A DNA stretch of 64,000 bases from the NCBI GenBank assembly GCA_903875445.1, contig CAIQWD010000089.1:62001-126000 (forward strand), given 5' to 3'. The position numbers and the translations under genes are program-made. Below the pieces are notes generated by a model. That model was given only the letters and a program-made list of their open reading frames with translations. It ran no database searches and had not been told where the DNA came from. Shown here piece after piece: positions 34,448 through 43,724 of this stretch (its first letter is position 1; every line of letters begins with the position of its first letter). The stretch is from an uncultured delta proteobacterium (lineage in GTDB: Bacteria; Desulfobacterota; Desulfobulbia; Desulfobulbales; Desulfocapsaceae).

Positions 34448-35518
34448 ATGGCCGAAGAAAGCCCCGCCGGGGGAGAACGGACGGAAGAACCGTCATCGAA
34501 ACGGCGAGAAGATTTTCGTAAAAAGGGCCAGGTCGCTCAGAGCAAAGAGGTGCAGACCGCCGCTCTCTTAACGATCAGCCTGCTCTTCTGGCTGATGTAT
34601 CTGCCGGTCTTCTGGAAATCCTTAACCGAAATCATTTTTTCTCTCTGGCAGGCGAGCGGTGAATACCAAATCACCCCAACCTCAATCATCTCCCTGGCAA
34701 CTTTCCTTCTGCAGAAGATCGGCCTGCTCCTCGCACCCCTTTTTCTTCTGGTGATGCTCGTTTCTTTTTTCTCAAGCTTTTTCCAATTCGGCTGGCTGTT
34801 GACCAGTAACCCGCTGATCCCCGATTTTGCAAAACTCGACCCGATTGCCGGAATGGCGCGGTTCTTTTCCAAAAGGTCCCTACTCGAATTGGTCAAATCC
34901 CTGTTGAAGGTGCTCCTCATCGGCTGGATATCCTTTTCCACCGTTCTCGACCATTTCAACGAAGCCCTCATCCTCATCGACACCGACATCGGCACCACCC
35001 TCCGTTATCTCGCCAAGGTCTCGGCCCTCATCATGGCGAAGATCTGCACCATTCTCGTCCTTTTGGCGTTTCTTGACTTTCTTTTCGTCAGGTGGGAGAT
35101 GGAGGAAAAAATGAAAATGACCAAACAGGAATTGAAGGAGGAATTCAAGGAGAGTGAAGGCGATCCGCATATCAAGGCGCAAATACGTTCGATCCAGCAG
35201 GAAATGGCCCGCAAACGGATGATGGCCGAAGTGCCGAAGGCCGATGTGGTGGTTACCAACCCTACCCATCTTGCAATTGCCATCCGTTATAATGCCAAAG
35301 AGATGGATGCCCCCTTGGTGGTCGCTAAGGGGGCCGATTTAGTGGCCTTGAAAATCCGCGAGATCGCTGCTGCACACGAAATTCCGATTATCGAGGACCC
35401 GCCCGTGGCTCGATTATTGCATAAATTGGATTTAGGAGAACACATTCCCGAGAATCTCTTTAAGGTCATTGCCGAGATTCTCGCCCATGTTTATTCACTG
35501 AAAGGCAAGATGCATTAA
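34448..35518 (+). CDS. flhB: Flagellar export switch protein FlhB
   Basis: 356 residues. It has the charged N-terminus typical of FlhB (ERTEEPSSKRREDFRKKGQVAQSKEV), four transmembrane helices up to about residue 215, and the cytoplasmic domain with the autocleavage site N271-P272-T273-H274. The FlhBCC part continues IRYNAKEMDAPLVVAKGADLVA. Cleavage at NPTH is needed for the switch from hook to filament substrates, under FliK control. The last base of its stop codon (35518) is the first base of flhA. Confidence 0.97.
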   Translation: MAEESPAGGERTEEPSSKRREDFRKKGQVAQSKEVQTAALLTISLLFWLMYLPVFWKSLTEIIFSLWQASGEYQITPTSIISLATFLLQKIGLLLAPLFLLVMLVSFFSSFFQFGWLLTSNPLIPDFAKLDPIAGMARFFSKRSLLELVKSLLKVLLIGWISFSTVLDHFNEALILIDTDIGTTLRYLAKVSALIMAKICTILVLLAFLDFLFVRWEMEEKMKMTKQELKEEFKESEGDPHIKAQIRSIQQEMARKRMMAEVPKADVVVTNPTHLAIAIRYNAKEMDAPLVVAKGADLVALKIREIAAAHEIPIIEDPPVARLLHKLDLGEHIPENLFKVIAEILAHVYSLKGKMH

Positions 35519-37614
35519 TGGAACTGACCAACGTCCAAAATTCTCTGGCAAACCTGGATTTCAAGCAACTTTTCGGGCGCAGTGACATACTCGCAGCCGT
35601 TGGCCTTGTCTCCATCCTGATGATGATGATCATCCCTTTGCCATCGATCGTCCTTGACCTGTTCCTGACCTTGAGCATCACCATCGCTCTGCTCATTCTC
35701 ATTCTCAGCCTGTATACCGTCAAAGCGACCGACTTCTCGGTCTTCCCCTCGATCCTTCTCGTTACCACCCTGTTCAGATTATCCTTAAATGTTGCCTCCA
35801 CCCGTCTCATTCTTTTACATGGAGATGAAGGCCCGGGCGCCGCCGGTACGGTCATCATGGCCTTCGGGCAATTCGTGGTCGGCGGCAACTATGTGGTTGG
35901 CGTAGTCATCTTTGTCATACTGGTAATAATCAACTTCATGGTTATCACCAAGGGCGCCGGCCGGGTGGCCGAGGTGGCCGCCCGTTTCACTCTCGATGCC
36001 ATGCCCGGCAAACAGATGGCCATCGATGCCGACCTCAATGCCGGCCTTATCAACGAAGATGAAGCGCGGAGTCGGCGGGAAAACATCTCGAAAGAAGCCA
36101 ATTTCCACGGGGCAATGGACGGTGCTTCGAAATTTGTCAAGGGCGATGCCATCGCCGGCATCATCATCACCCTCATCAATATCGGTGCCGGCTTTGTTAT
36201 CGGTGTTGCCCAAAAAAATATGGCCATGGCCGATGCCGCTGCCAATTACACCATCCTTACAGTCGGTGACGGCCTTGTATGCCAGATTCCGGCGCTCATT
36301 ATCTCAACAGCCGCCGGTCTTCTGGTCACACGCACCACCGGGGAAAAGGATTTTGGCACCGACCTGAAGAAACAGCTTTCCACCAGTCCGGTTGCCCTGT
36401 GGGTGGTATCCGGAATTCTCGTTGTCTTTGCCATCATTCCCGGCATGCCCTTTTTCCCTTTTCTCCTCCTTGCCATCTCTATGGGGGCTCTGGCCTTTCA
36501 ACTTGATAAAAAAACAAAAGCTTTGACAGAGGAGATTGTCGAAAAGCCCCCGCAGGCACCGACACGAAAAGAAGAGAATTATGAAGAAATGCTTCATGTC
36601 GACTTGTTGCAGCTTGAAGTGGGCTACGGCCTTATCCCCTTCGTCGATTCAGCGCAGGACGGTGAACTCCTCAACCGCATCCAATCGATTCGCAAACAAT
36701 TTGCCATAAACAACGGCTTTATCGTCCCGCCCGTGCACATCAGGGACAACCTGCAGCTAAACCCCAATCAATATACCTTCTCCCTAAAAGGCGTAAGAGT
36801 CGCCGAGGCGGAGATGCTCCCCGGTCATTTCATGGCCATGGATCCGGGAATGGTGACGGAGACAATCAAGGGTATCGCCACCATGGAACCGGCCTTCGGT
36901 CTGCCGGCCATATGGATTTCCTCGGACAAGAAAGATCGGGCCCAAATTGCCGGATACACGGTGGTAGACTGCACTACCGTCATGGCCACGCACATCAGTG
37001 AAATTATCAAGCAACACTCGCACGAACTGATCGGCCGCCAGGAAGTTCAGGGCCTGCTCGATAATCTTAGCAAAACCTATCCGAAACTCGTGGAAGACCT
37101 GATTCCGACCGTTCTGTCCCTTGGAACCATCATGCGGGTGCTGCAGAACCTCTTGAAGGAAGGCGTTTCCGTCCGTGACCTGCGAACCATCCTGGAAACC
37201 TTGGCCGATTGGGCATCGGCAACGCAGGACACCGATGTTCTCACCGAATACGTCCGCCATGCACTGGCCAGGACCATCAGCAGCGATTTGGCGGTGAACG
37301 GCATTATTCCGGTCATCACCCTGTCACGTCCTGCCGAAGATGCTATCCGCAACTCCATCCAGCATAAAGAAACCGGCAGCTATCTGGCGATTGATCCGAT
37401 TATCGCCCAGCGAATTCTCGATTCCATAGGTAAGAGCATTACTCTCTTTGAAGGCGGCAGCAGGCCGGTACTGCTGTCGGCACCGCAGATACGTCCTTAC
37501 GTGCGCAGCCTGACGGAACGTTACTACCCGGCACTGGCGATCATTTCCCACAACGAAGTCACTCCTAACCTCAAAGTCAGATCTCTCGGCACGGTGACCC
37601 TCGATGCAAGTTAG
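35518..37614 (+). CDS. flhA: Flagellar export gate protein FlhA
   Basis: 698 residues. The N-terminal half has about eight transmembrane helices, with the FHIPEP-type conserved loop (RVAEVAARFTLDAMPGKQMAIDADLNAG and ARRRE-like EARSRRENISKEANFHGAMDGA). The C-terminal cytoplasmic domain carries HVDLLQLEVGYGLIPFVD and the end segment YPALAIISHNEVTPNLKV. FlhA binds chaperone-substrate complexes and couples export to the proton motive force. It overlaps flhF by 11 bases. Confidence 0.97.
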   Translation: MELTNVQNSLANLDFKQLFGRSDILAAVGLVSILMMMIIPLPSIVLDLFLTLSITIALLILILSLYTVKATDFSVFPSILLVTTLFRLSLNVASTRLILLHGDEGPGAAGTVIMAFGQFVVGGNYVVGVVIFVILVIINFMVITKGAGRVAEVAARFTLDAMPGKQMAIDADLNAGLINEDEARSRRENISKEANFHGAMDGASKFVKGDAIAGIIITLINIGAGFVIGVAQKNMAMADAAANYTILTVGDGLVCQIPALIISTAAGLLVTRTTGEKDFGTDLKKQLSTSPVALWVVSGILVVFAIIPGMPFFPFLLLAISMGALAFQLDKKTKALTEEIVEKPPQAPTRKEENYEEMLHVDLLQLEVGYGLIPFVDSAQDGELLNRIQSIRKQFAINNGFIVPPVHIRDNLQLNPNQYTFSLKGVRVAEAEMLPGHFMAMDPGMVTETIKGIATMEPAFGLPAIWISSDKKDRAQIAGYTVVDCTTVMATHISEIIKQHSHELIGRQEVQGLLDNLSKTYPKLVEDLIPTVLSLGTIMRVLQNLLKEGVSVRDLRTILETLADWASATQDTDVLTEYVRHALARTISSDLAVNGIIPVITLSRPAEDAIRNSIQHKETGSYLAIDPIIAQRILDSIGKSITLFEGGSRPVLLSAPQIRPYVRSLTERYYPALAIISHNEVTPNLKVRSLGTVTLDAS

Positions 37615-38941
37615 AGTCTTTGAAGCAACGGATATGGCGTCCGGTTTGAAAATGGTCAAAAAAGAACTTGGCCCCGACGCCCTGATACTGTCGACCAGGA
37701 CCATTCGCAACGGCAAACTTGGTCTCATGGGCAAACCGGTGTTGGAGATTACTGCCGCCTTTGATGCGAATTATCCGCATACACCCGTTGACTCGGAACA
37801 GGAGAGGATGGCTCGTCACCAGCAACCGGAAAATACCGGAAACAGGAGAATTGGCGGCTTTCGACATGTGGTCGATGACTCCGGCGAAAATGAGAGTCAA
37901 AGCCGAGCCGCGCTCGCCAACAACTACGGCCCATCCGGCAGCAAAAATGACAGAAGCCTTGAAACGGTTGAAACGAAACAGCAACCGGACCTGCAAAACG
38001 AGGTCAATGAACTGAAAGACCTGGTGAAAAATCTGGCCGGGAAAATTGCCCATCTCGCCGAAAAAGAGGACACAGCACAACAAGCGCGGCAGTTGAAAAT
38101 CAAAGACAGCGATTTCGGCAATCGTTATAATGCGGCAACCATTCATGGCGACCACATTCTCTCAATGCTAATTGATAGAGGAGTAAACGTCGAAACATCG
38201 AGGACTATAGCCGGATTCCTCAGGGAAAGCCTTACTGATCAGGAGCTCGGCAACCCGGACATAATCCGGTCGGCGATCATGGGCACCATCGAGGATCTCA
38301 TTCAGGTGAGCCCGCCATCCTTTGCAGACCGAAAAGACCAACAGCGCATTGCCCTGGTAGGTCCCACCGGCGTCGGCAAGACCACGACGCTTGCGAAGAT
38401 TGCCGCATTGTATCTGAGCCGATACTCCAATTCCATCGCCCTGATCACCATCGATACCTACCGCATTGCCGCTGTTGAACAACTGAAGGTATACGGGGAG
38501 ATTATGCACCTGCCGGTGGACGTGGTCATCACCCCGGAACAGCTGGAAAAAGCCATTGACCGGCACCGCGACAAGGAACTCATCCTTATCGATACCGCCG
38601 GAAGAAGCCCTCGAGACAGTTTCTGCATCGAGGAACTCGCCACCTTCCTTACACCGGAACTGAATATCGACAAACATCTGGTGCTGTCGGCGACTACCCG
38701 GGAGCATGAGCTTCTCGATGCCATAAGGCGTTTCCAGAGCCTCGGCATAACCCATACGATTTTCACCAAGATTGACGAGTGCGCCAACCTCGGGATATTG
38801 TTAAACGTGCAGATCCAGAACGCCAACCCCTTGTCGTATTTTGCCAACGGCCAAAGAGTTCCGGAAGATTTACTCGAAGCCGGCCCGAAAATAACCGCAG
38901 AACTGATCATGTCGCAAAAGGAAGGATCAATGCATGACTAA
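37604..38941 (+). CDS. flhF: Flagellar placement GTPase FlhF
   Basis: 445 residues. The N-terminal MQVRVFEATDMASGLKMVKKELGPDALILSTR segment is the FlhF B domain; a variable linker (about 70-150) is followed by the NG GTPase core: GPTGVGKTTTLAKIAALY (about 252), DTYRIAAVEQLKVY, DTAGRSPRD, and TKIDECANLG. FlhF is an SRP-type GTPase that sets where the flagellum forms. It is the partner of FlhG, whose gene overlaps it by eight bases. Confidence 0.95.
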   Translation: MQVRVFEATDMASGLKMVKKELGPDALILSTRTIRNGKLGLMGKPVLEITAAFDANYPHTPVDSEQERMARHQQPENTGNRRIGGFRHVVDDSGENESQSRAALANNYGPSGSKNDRSLETVETKQQPDLQNEVNELKDLVKNLAGKIAHLAEKEDTAQQARQLKIKDSDFGNRYNAATIHGDHILSMLIDRGVNVETSRTIAGFLRESLTDQELGNPDIIRSAIMGTIEDLIQVSPPSFADRKDQQRIALVGPTGVGKTTTLAKIAALYLSRYSNSIALITIDTYRIAAVEQLKVYGEIMHLPVDVVITPEQLEKAIDRHRDKELILIDTAGRSPRDSFCIEELATFLTPELNIDKHLVLSATTREHELLDAIRRFQSLGITHTIFTKIDECANLGILLNVQIQNANPLSYFANGQRVPEDLLEAGPKITAELIMSQKEGSMHD

Positions 38942-39833
38942 TATCTCCCGCCCGGCAGCCGACCAAGCCAAAACCCTCCGGGATCTTAATTCCCAGCTCC
39001 CCGGTCCGTTGCCACAGAAGACTGAACAGCCGACAAGCGTCTACTCGATAACCAGCGGCAAGGGCGGAGTCGGGAAAACCGCCGTGGCTGCCAACCTCGC
39101 CTACGTCCTCGCCTCCATGGGCAAACGGGTGCTTATCCTTGATGCCGATCTCGGTCTGGCGAATATCGATGTCGTCTTCGGCATTTCTCCAACCTTTAAT
39201 CTCAACCATTTTTTTACCGGGGAGCAAGATCTCCAGGGAATTATGTGCGACGGGCCGATGGGAATTAAAATCCTTCCCGCCGGTTCCGGCATCCAGAACT
39301 TCACCAACCTTGATTCGCAGCAGAAGATGCGCCTCTTGGACGGACTCGATGCCATGCAGAATCATTTCGATTTTGTCCTGATCGATACCGAAGCGGGCAT
39401 TTCCGAAAATGTTACCTATTTTAATACCGCGGCCCAAGAGATACTGGTTATAACTACTCCCGAACCGACGGCGATCACCGATGCCTACGCCTTGATGAAG
39501 CTGCTTTCCACCCAGTATCACGAAAAAAATTTCAACTTGGTTGTCAACCAGATAGAGAGCGAAGACGATGCCCTTGACGTATATCGAAAACTGACCATGG
39601 TTGCCAATAGATATCTTGATATTTCCATCGATTATCTCGGCTCGATCCCGAATGATCGGCAGATGGTCGAATCCATTCGTAAACAAAAGGTTATCAGCGA
39701 ACTCTATCCGGGATCAAAAATTACCCAGGCCTTCCATCTGCTGGCCGGCAGGATCTGCTCCGAACCGACCCAGGCCTCGCCGAAGGGCAATCTCCAGTTT
39801 TTCTGGAAGAAATTGCTGCATATGGGGGGATAG
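38934..39833 (+). CDS. flhG: Flagellar number regulator FlhG (MinD-like ATPase)
   Basis: 299 residues. An N-terminal region (about 1-30) rich in Gln and Leu could hold the FlhF-activating helix (DQAKTLRDLNSQL, a DQAxxLR motif). The deviant Walker A is SGKGGVGKTAVAANLAYVLA, followed by VLILDADLGLANIDVVFG and DFVLIDTEAGIS. FlhG limits flagellar number and, in polar flagellates, restrains the master regulator. It comes just before fliA. Confidence 0.94.
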   Translation: MTNISRPAADQAKTLRDLNSQLPGPLPQKTEQPTSVYSITSGKGGVGKTAVAANLAYVLASMGKRVLILDADLGLANIDVVFGISPTFNLNHFFTGEQDLQGIMCDGPMGIKILPAGSGIQNFTNLDSQQKMRLLDGLDAMQNHFDFVLIDTEAGISENVTYFNTAAQEILVITTPEPTAITDAYALMKLLSTQYHEKNFNLVVNQIESEDDALDVYRKLTMVANRYLDISIDYLGSIPNDRQMVESIRKQKVISELYPGSKITQAFHLLAGRICSEPTQASPKGNLQFFWKKLLHMGG

Positions 39834-39839
39834 AGGTCC

Positions 39840-40568
39840 ATGCTCTACAATCAAAATCCCCATATTGAAAATCGCACCCAGCTCATCCATGACCATCTCT
39901 ATCTTGTCGATATCATCGCCAGAAGGATGGTTACCCAAGTTCCGGCGTTTATGAACAGGGATGACATCAAAAGTGCTGGAATGCTAGGCCTCCTTGATGC
40001 GGCCAACAAGTTTGATCCAACTAAGAATATCCTTTTCAAAACCTTTGCCGAATATCGCATCCGCGGCGCCATTCTCGACGAAATGCGCAAGCTCGACTGG
40101 TTTTCCAGGTCGCTGCGAGACAAGCAAAACAAGATAGGAAGGACCATCAGTGACCTGGAATTGCAACTGGGACGAGACCCCGAAGACCATGAGGTTGCTG
40201 GGGCTATGGATATGACACTGGAGGAATATCGAGGGATTCTCATTGAGGTAAGTCATCTCGGTTGCGTCAGCCTCAATGAGACCCTTGACCATTCCGAGGA
40301 AGGTCGGTCCTTTCTCGACAGCCTGACCGATGACCGGCCGCAGACCTCGCCGGGTGCGCGGATTGAGGACCAACAACTGACCGGCATTATTGCCCTGGTC
40401 CTTGGTCAGCTTTCGGAAAAGGAACGTCTGGTGATTTCTCTCTATTACTATGAAGAACTCACCCAAAAGGAAATCGCCGAGGCCATGGAACTTTCCGAAG
40501 GACGAGTAAGCCAGTTACACAGTCAGGCACTGATCAAGCTGAAAACCAAACTGGATACTCGGCTCTAA
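39840..40568 (+). CDS. fliA: Flagellar sigma factor FliA (sigma28)
   Basis: 242 residues. Region 2 is seen in LVDIIARRMVTQVPAF and AGMLGLLDAANKFDPTKNILFKTFAEYRIRGAILDEMRKLDW. Region 3 follows with ISDLELQLGRDPEDHEVAGAM. Region 4 contains LSEKERLVISLYYYEELTQKEIAEAMELSEGRVSQLHSQA, the -35-binding helix-turn-helix. It directs late flagellar genes; sigma28-like promoters are visible in front of flgF, the flgM group and both flagellins. Its anti-sigma factor FlgM is encoded at 46,738. Confidence 0.96.
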   Translation: MLYNQNPHIENRTQLIHDHLYLVDIIARRMVTQVPAFMNRDDIKSAGMLGLLDAANKFDPTKNILFKTFAEYRIRGAILDEMRKLDWFSRSLRDKQNKIGRTISDLELQLGRDPEDHEVAGAMDMTLEEYRGILIEVSHLGCVSLNETLDHSEEGRSFLDSLTDDRPQTSPGARIEDQQLTGIIALVLGQLSEKERLVISLYYYEELTQKEIAEAMELSEGRVSQLHSQALIKLKTKLDTRL

Positions 40569-40623
40569 CCATCATACGTCTCCTTCAGGCCTTCTTTTGC
40601 CTCCCCAAAACCCCGGAGAAATC

Positions 40624-41046
40624 ATGGCCACGCTGACCATTTCTTTCTATCTTTTCATCTTGTTCCTGCTTCTGTTCCTTGGTGCATCGCTCAAGGCCTT
40701 TGCCTTAAAAAAGGAAAACAACCTCCTCGCCGAGCAGCTCACTGAAACCACGGTCTCCCTCGAACGAACCCGGCACAGCCTTGCAAAGCTCCAGGAAAAA
40801 CATGAGAAAATCGTCGAGTTTCAAAACAGCCTCGGGGAGGCCGAATTGACGACAAAATCACAAAAACCACAACCCAGCAAGGCCCATGCCCCGGAAAGGC
40901 CGCGCAACACTCCGGAAAGATACAGTTATATCCATTCGTTGGCGGAAAAAGGCTTATCCGTCGAAGAGATCGCCTCCATCTTGACAATCTCAACGCACGA
41001 AGCCAGTCAGCTGGTAACTTTAACAAAAATTGCCCAAGGAAATTAA
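40624..41046 (+). CDS. Small membrane-anchored protein with C-terminal HTH-like segment (DUF2802-like)
   Basis: About 140 residues. One N-terminal transmembrane helix (TISFYLFILFLLLFLGASLKAF) is followed by a coiled coil (about 25-75, AEQLTETTVSLERTRHSLAKLQEKHEKI), a variable Pro/Lys stretch, and a C-terminal helix-turn-helix-like region (IHSLAEKGLSVEEIASILTISTHEASQLVTL). Proteins of this build are common after fliA in several phyla, but their role is not known. The match to DUF2802 is by general layout only. The ATG at 40624 follows GGAG at a good distance. Confidence 0.55.
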   Translation: MATLTISFYLFILFLLLFLGASLKAFALKKENNLLAEQLTETTVSLERTRHSLAKLQEKHEKIVEFQNSLGEAELTTKSQKPQPSKAHAPERPRNTPERYSYIHSLAEKGLSVEEIASILTISTHEASQLVTLTKIAQGN

Positions 41047-41071
41047 AAGGATAAAGTTATTATTCGATGGT

Positions 41072-41098
41072 TAAGATTTAGCCGTCGCCAACCGATAA
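41072..41098 (+). promoter_or_regulatory. Sigma28 promoter upstream of flgF
   Basis: TAAGATTT (41072-41079), an 11-base spacer, then ACCGATAA (41091-41098). This matches TAAAGTTT at 6 of 8 and GCCGATAA at 7 of 8 positions, with the standard spacer. Start would be near 41105, about 45 bases before flgF. Confidence 0.6.
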
Positions 41099-41150
41099 GA
41101 AGATCAGCGACGGAGCCACTCACCCAACTCCAACTCATACAGAGAAACCC

Positions 41151-41900
41151 ATGGTATCAGGAAAATACAGCGCCCTTTCCGGGGCCATAGCAAGAGAACA
41201 GGCTATCGGCAACGTTAGCAATAACCTGGCTAATATCAGTACAACCGGCTACCGCCGATCACAAGTCAGTTTTGAAGCAATTCTCCGCGGCGAACGGCAA
41301 ACCAAAGAGGCCGCGGGTATTAATTACAGCAGGGTAAGCCGGAATTTCAGTGATTTTTCTGAAGGTCCGATGCGGCAAACCGAAGATCCGCTCAATTTTG
41401 CCATAAGCGGCGACGGATTCTTCAAGATTCAGGGAGCCAAGGGACCTCTCTATACCCGGCGCGGCGACTTTAAGGTTAATGCCACCGGCGTACTGACAAC
41501 CAGCACCAACCTGCCGATTCTCGACGAGGGGAATAGCCAAATTACCATCCCGGACACCAATGTCAACAAAATCTCCGTTGCCGACGATGGCACAATTTCC
41601 CTTATCGATCCGAAGGGTACACGTTCGGAAGTTGGCAAGATGGCGATTGTGGCCATAAACGATAAGAAAAAATTGACCCGTGAATCCGATACGGCTTTTG
41701 CACTAGCCGCAGGGGGAGCCGAACAACCAACCGAAAACATTCGGGTGGTTCAGGGGAGTCTTGAACTGGCAAATATTAATATGTCATCGGAACTTACGCA
41801 GATGATTGATAATTATCGGACCTTTGAGACCTATCACAAGGTGCTTAAAAGTTATGTAACCATAGGTGACACCCAAGATGAACTTGGAACCCTGGCATAA
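41151..41900 (+). CDS. flgF: Flagellar rod protein FlgF
   Basis: 249 residues. MVSGKYSALSGAIAREQAIGNVSNNLANISTTGYRR is the FlgF/FlgG-type start; the middle carries NFAISGDGFFKIQGAKGPLYTRRGDFKVNATG, and the end has ELANINMSSELTQMIDNYRTFETYHKVLKSY. It is a proximal rod subunit. It is the first gene behind a sigma28-like promoter; the distal rod protein FlgG follows 85 bases later. Confidence 0.92.
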   Translation: MVSGKYSALSGAIAREQAIGNVSNNLANISTTGYRRSQVSFEAILRGERQTKEAAGINYSRVSRNFSDFSEGPMRQTEDPLNFAISGDGFFKIQGAKGPLYTRRGDFKVNATGVLTTSTNLPILDEGNSQITIPDTNVNKISVADDGTISLIDPKGTRSEVGKMAIVAINDKKKLTRESDTAFALAAGGAEQPTENIRVVQGSLELANINMSSELTQMIDNYRTFETYHKVLKSYVTIGDTQDELGTLA

Positions 41901-41921
41901 TATTCACCCGTATACCCTCAA

Positions 41922-41946
41922 CCCCGATAAACGGGGATCTTTTCCG
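41922..41946 (+). terminator. Small GC hairpin between flgF and flgG, possible attenuator
   Basis: CCCCG (41922-41926), loop ATAAA, CGGGG (41932-41936), followed by ATCTTTTCC. Same stem as after fliI (25,122). Weak as a terminator because of the short stem and short T-run. Confidence 0.4.
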
Positions 41947-41984
41947 CACTCTCTTGAGGGGTGTAATTACTAAAAGGAAAAACA

Positions 41985-42770
41985 ATGATCCGCTCACTCT
42001 GGACCGGCACCACCGGCATGCACAGCCAACAGCTGAATCTCGACGTCATTTCCAACAATCTCGCTAACGTCAGTACGAACGGTTTTAAAAAGAGCAGGGC
42101 CGATTTCCAGGATCTTCTCTATCAGACCATGAAGGTTCCCGGAAGTCAAAGTTCCGCCACCACCGAATCTCCGACCGGTATTCTCATCGGCCTGGGAGTT
42201 AAACCCGCGGCCGTGTCCAAGATATTCACCCAAGGAGATCTCATCCAGACCCTGAATGAACTCGACGTTGCCATTCAGGGCGAGGGTTTCCTGCAGATCG
42301 AAATGCCGGACGGCAACACTGGTTATACCAGATCGGGAGCCTTAAAGCGAGACAGCACCGGTCGTTTGACCAATTCCGATGGTTATCCAGTGCTCCCCAC
42401 CATAACCATTCCGGACGGTACTCGGCAGATCACCATCAGTGAGGGCGGCATCGTCAGCGGCATCATCGGCGCCGCCACAACCAGCACGCAAATAGGCACC
42501 CTGGAACTTACCACTTTCACCAACAATGGCGGACTCTCTGCCATCGGCAAAAACCTTTTCACAGAGACTTCCGCCTCCGGAAGCCCTCAGAACGGCACCC
42601 CGGGAACTAACGGCGTCGGCACCCTGTTGCAAAATTACCTGGAAGGTTCCAACGTCAACATCGTCGAAGAACTGGCCAGCATGATCACCACCCAGCGGGC
42701 TTATGAAATTAATTCCAAGTCCATTCAAACCTCTGATGAAATGATGAAAACAACCAACGCCCTCATCTAA
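41985..42770 (+). CDS. flgG: Flagellar distal rod protein FlgG
   Basis: 261 residues, the family's typical length. MIRSLWTGTTGMHSQQLNLDVISNNLANVSTNGFKKSRADF, QGEGFLQIEMPDGNTGYTRSGALKRDSTG and the C-terminal GSNVNIVEELASMITTQRAYEINSKSIQTSDEMM are diagnostic. FlgG forms the distal rod that crosses the P and L rings. AAAAGGA precedes the ATG. It ends two bases before flgA. Confidence 0.97.
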   Translation: MIRSLWTGTTGMHSQQLNLDVISNNLANVSTNGFKKSRADFQDLLYQTMKVPGSQSSATTESPTGILIGLGVKPAAVSKIFTQGDLIQTLNELDVAIQGEGFLQIEMPDGNTGYTRSGALKRDSTGRLTNSDGYPVLPTITIPDGTRQITISEGGIVSGIIGAATTSTQIGTLELTTFTNNGGLSAIGKNLFTETSASGSPQNGTPGTNGVGTLLQNYLEGSNVNIVEELASMITTQRAYEINSKSIQTSDEMMKTTNALI

Positions 42771-42772
42771 TT

Positions 42773-43723
42773 ATGGTAAGACTTCTGCTCATAATAGTCA
42801 CTCTTCTCACGCTTCTGGAAAACTCCCAGGCGCTTGAAATCACTTTCAACCAGAGCGCCCAGGTCGATGCTGCAATCATCAGGCTGGGCGATGTGGCAAA
42901 GTGCGACGAGCAATCCCCTATGGCGGAAGCGCTTGCAACCCAAATAGTTGGTCAAGCTCCAGCCCCCGGTGAAACCCTTTTTCTCCGCTCGCAAACCATC
43001 AAACAAAACATTCTATCCAGCAATCGTTCTCTGCAGAGTGACATAAGCTGGAGCGGGTCACCAACCATCCGGATAAGTCGCCAGGGTGTTGTCATTGGCG
43101 CTGAGAGAATCCAGGCCATTATTACGGAATATATCAGCAGCAATAAAAAGAATCTTCCCGAGGCTGATATCAGGTTTATTCCGAATTCCCAGCCCCTGCC
43201 GTTTACCGTAACAAAGGGTGATCTCACCTACGATGTCATTCCCGCAAATCCCGGCATACTCGGCAGTTCCAGCTTTTCAATAATTTTCAAGGTGGACAAC
43301 AAGGTTGTAAAAAACATGTCGGTGCGGGGAAAAATCGAGGCCCTTGCCAAGGTCGCGGTTGCCGCTGAAACACTGACGAAAGGACTTATTCTCAGGCCGC
43401 AACACGTAACTCTCGTTGAAATGGACATCAGCGAAATCGCCCACCCGGAACTCGATTCGCGTGCCTTGATAGGTATGCAACTGACCAAAACCCTGTTTGC
43501 CGGTGTCCCAATTCTTGCGTCGAACGTTGAGGCCTTACCTCTGGTAAAACGCGGTCAAAAAGTGAAAATAATCATCGAAACAGGCGCGTTGCACCTGACG
43601 GCAACCGGTTTGGCCGACACTGACGGCAAACTCGAGCAGATGATCAGGGTACAAAATATCAATTCGAATAAAACGGTACAAGGCAGAGTTACAGGGCCGG
43701 GTGTCGTGGAGGTGATCCTTTAA
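42773..43723 (+). CDS. flgA: P-ring assembly chaperone FlgA
   Basis: 316 residues. It starts with a signal peptide (MVRLLLIIVTLLTLLENSQA). The C-terminal half holds the SAF domain with LAKVAVAAETLTKGLILRPQHVTLVEMDIS, the LIGMQLTKTLFAGVPILASNVE segment and the end RVQNINSNKTVQGRVTGPGVVEV. FlgA helps FlgI build the P ring in the periplasm. It lies between flgG and flgH with almost no spacing. Confidence 0.92.
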   Translation: MVRLLLIIVTLLTLLENSQALEITFNQSAQVDAAIIRLGDVAKCDEQSPMAEALATQIVGQAPAPGETLFLRSQTIKQNILSSNRSLQSDISWSGSPTIRISRQGVVIGAERIQAIITEYISSNKKNLPEADIRFIPNSQPLPFTVTKGDLTYDVIPANPGILGSSSFSIIFKVDNKVVKNMSVRGKIEALAKVAVAAETLTKGLILRPQHVTLVEMDISEIAHPELDSRALIGMQLTKTLFAGVPILASNVEALPLVKRGQKVKIIIETGALHLTATGLADTDGKLEQMIRVQNINSNKTVQGRVTGPGVVEVIL

Positions 43724-43724
43724 T

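Noticed and set aside
41068-41084. GG-N10-GC site upstream of flgF as a sigma54 promoter
   Set aside because: The flanking bases fit poorly (TGGTTA and TTAGC), and the overlapping sigma28 match is much better.
41932-41948. GG-N10-GC spacing in front of flgG
   Set aside because: It uses bases of the CCCCG/CGGGG hairpin and lacks TTGC.
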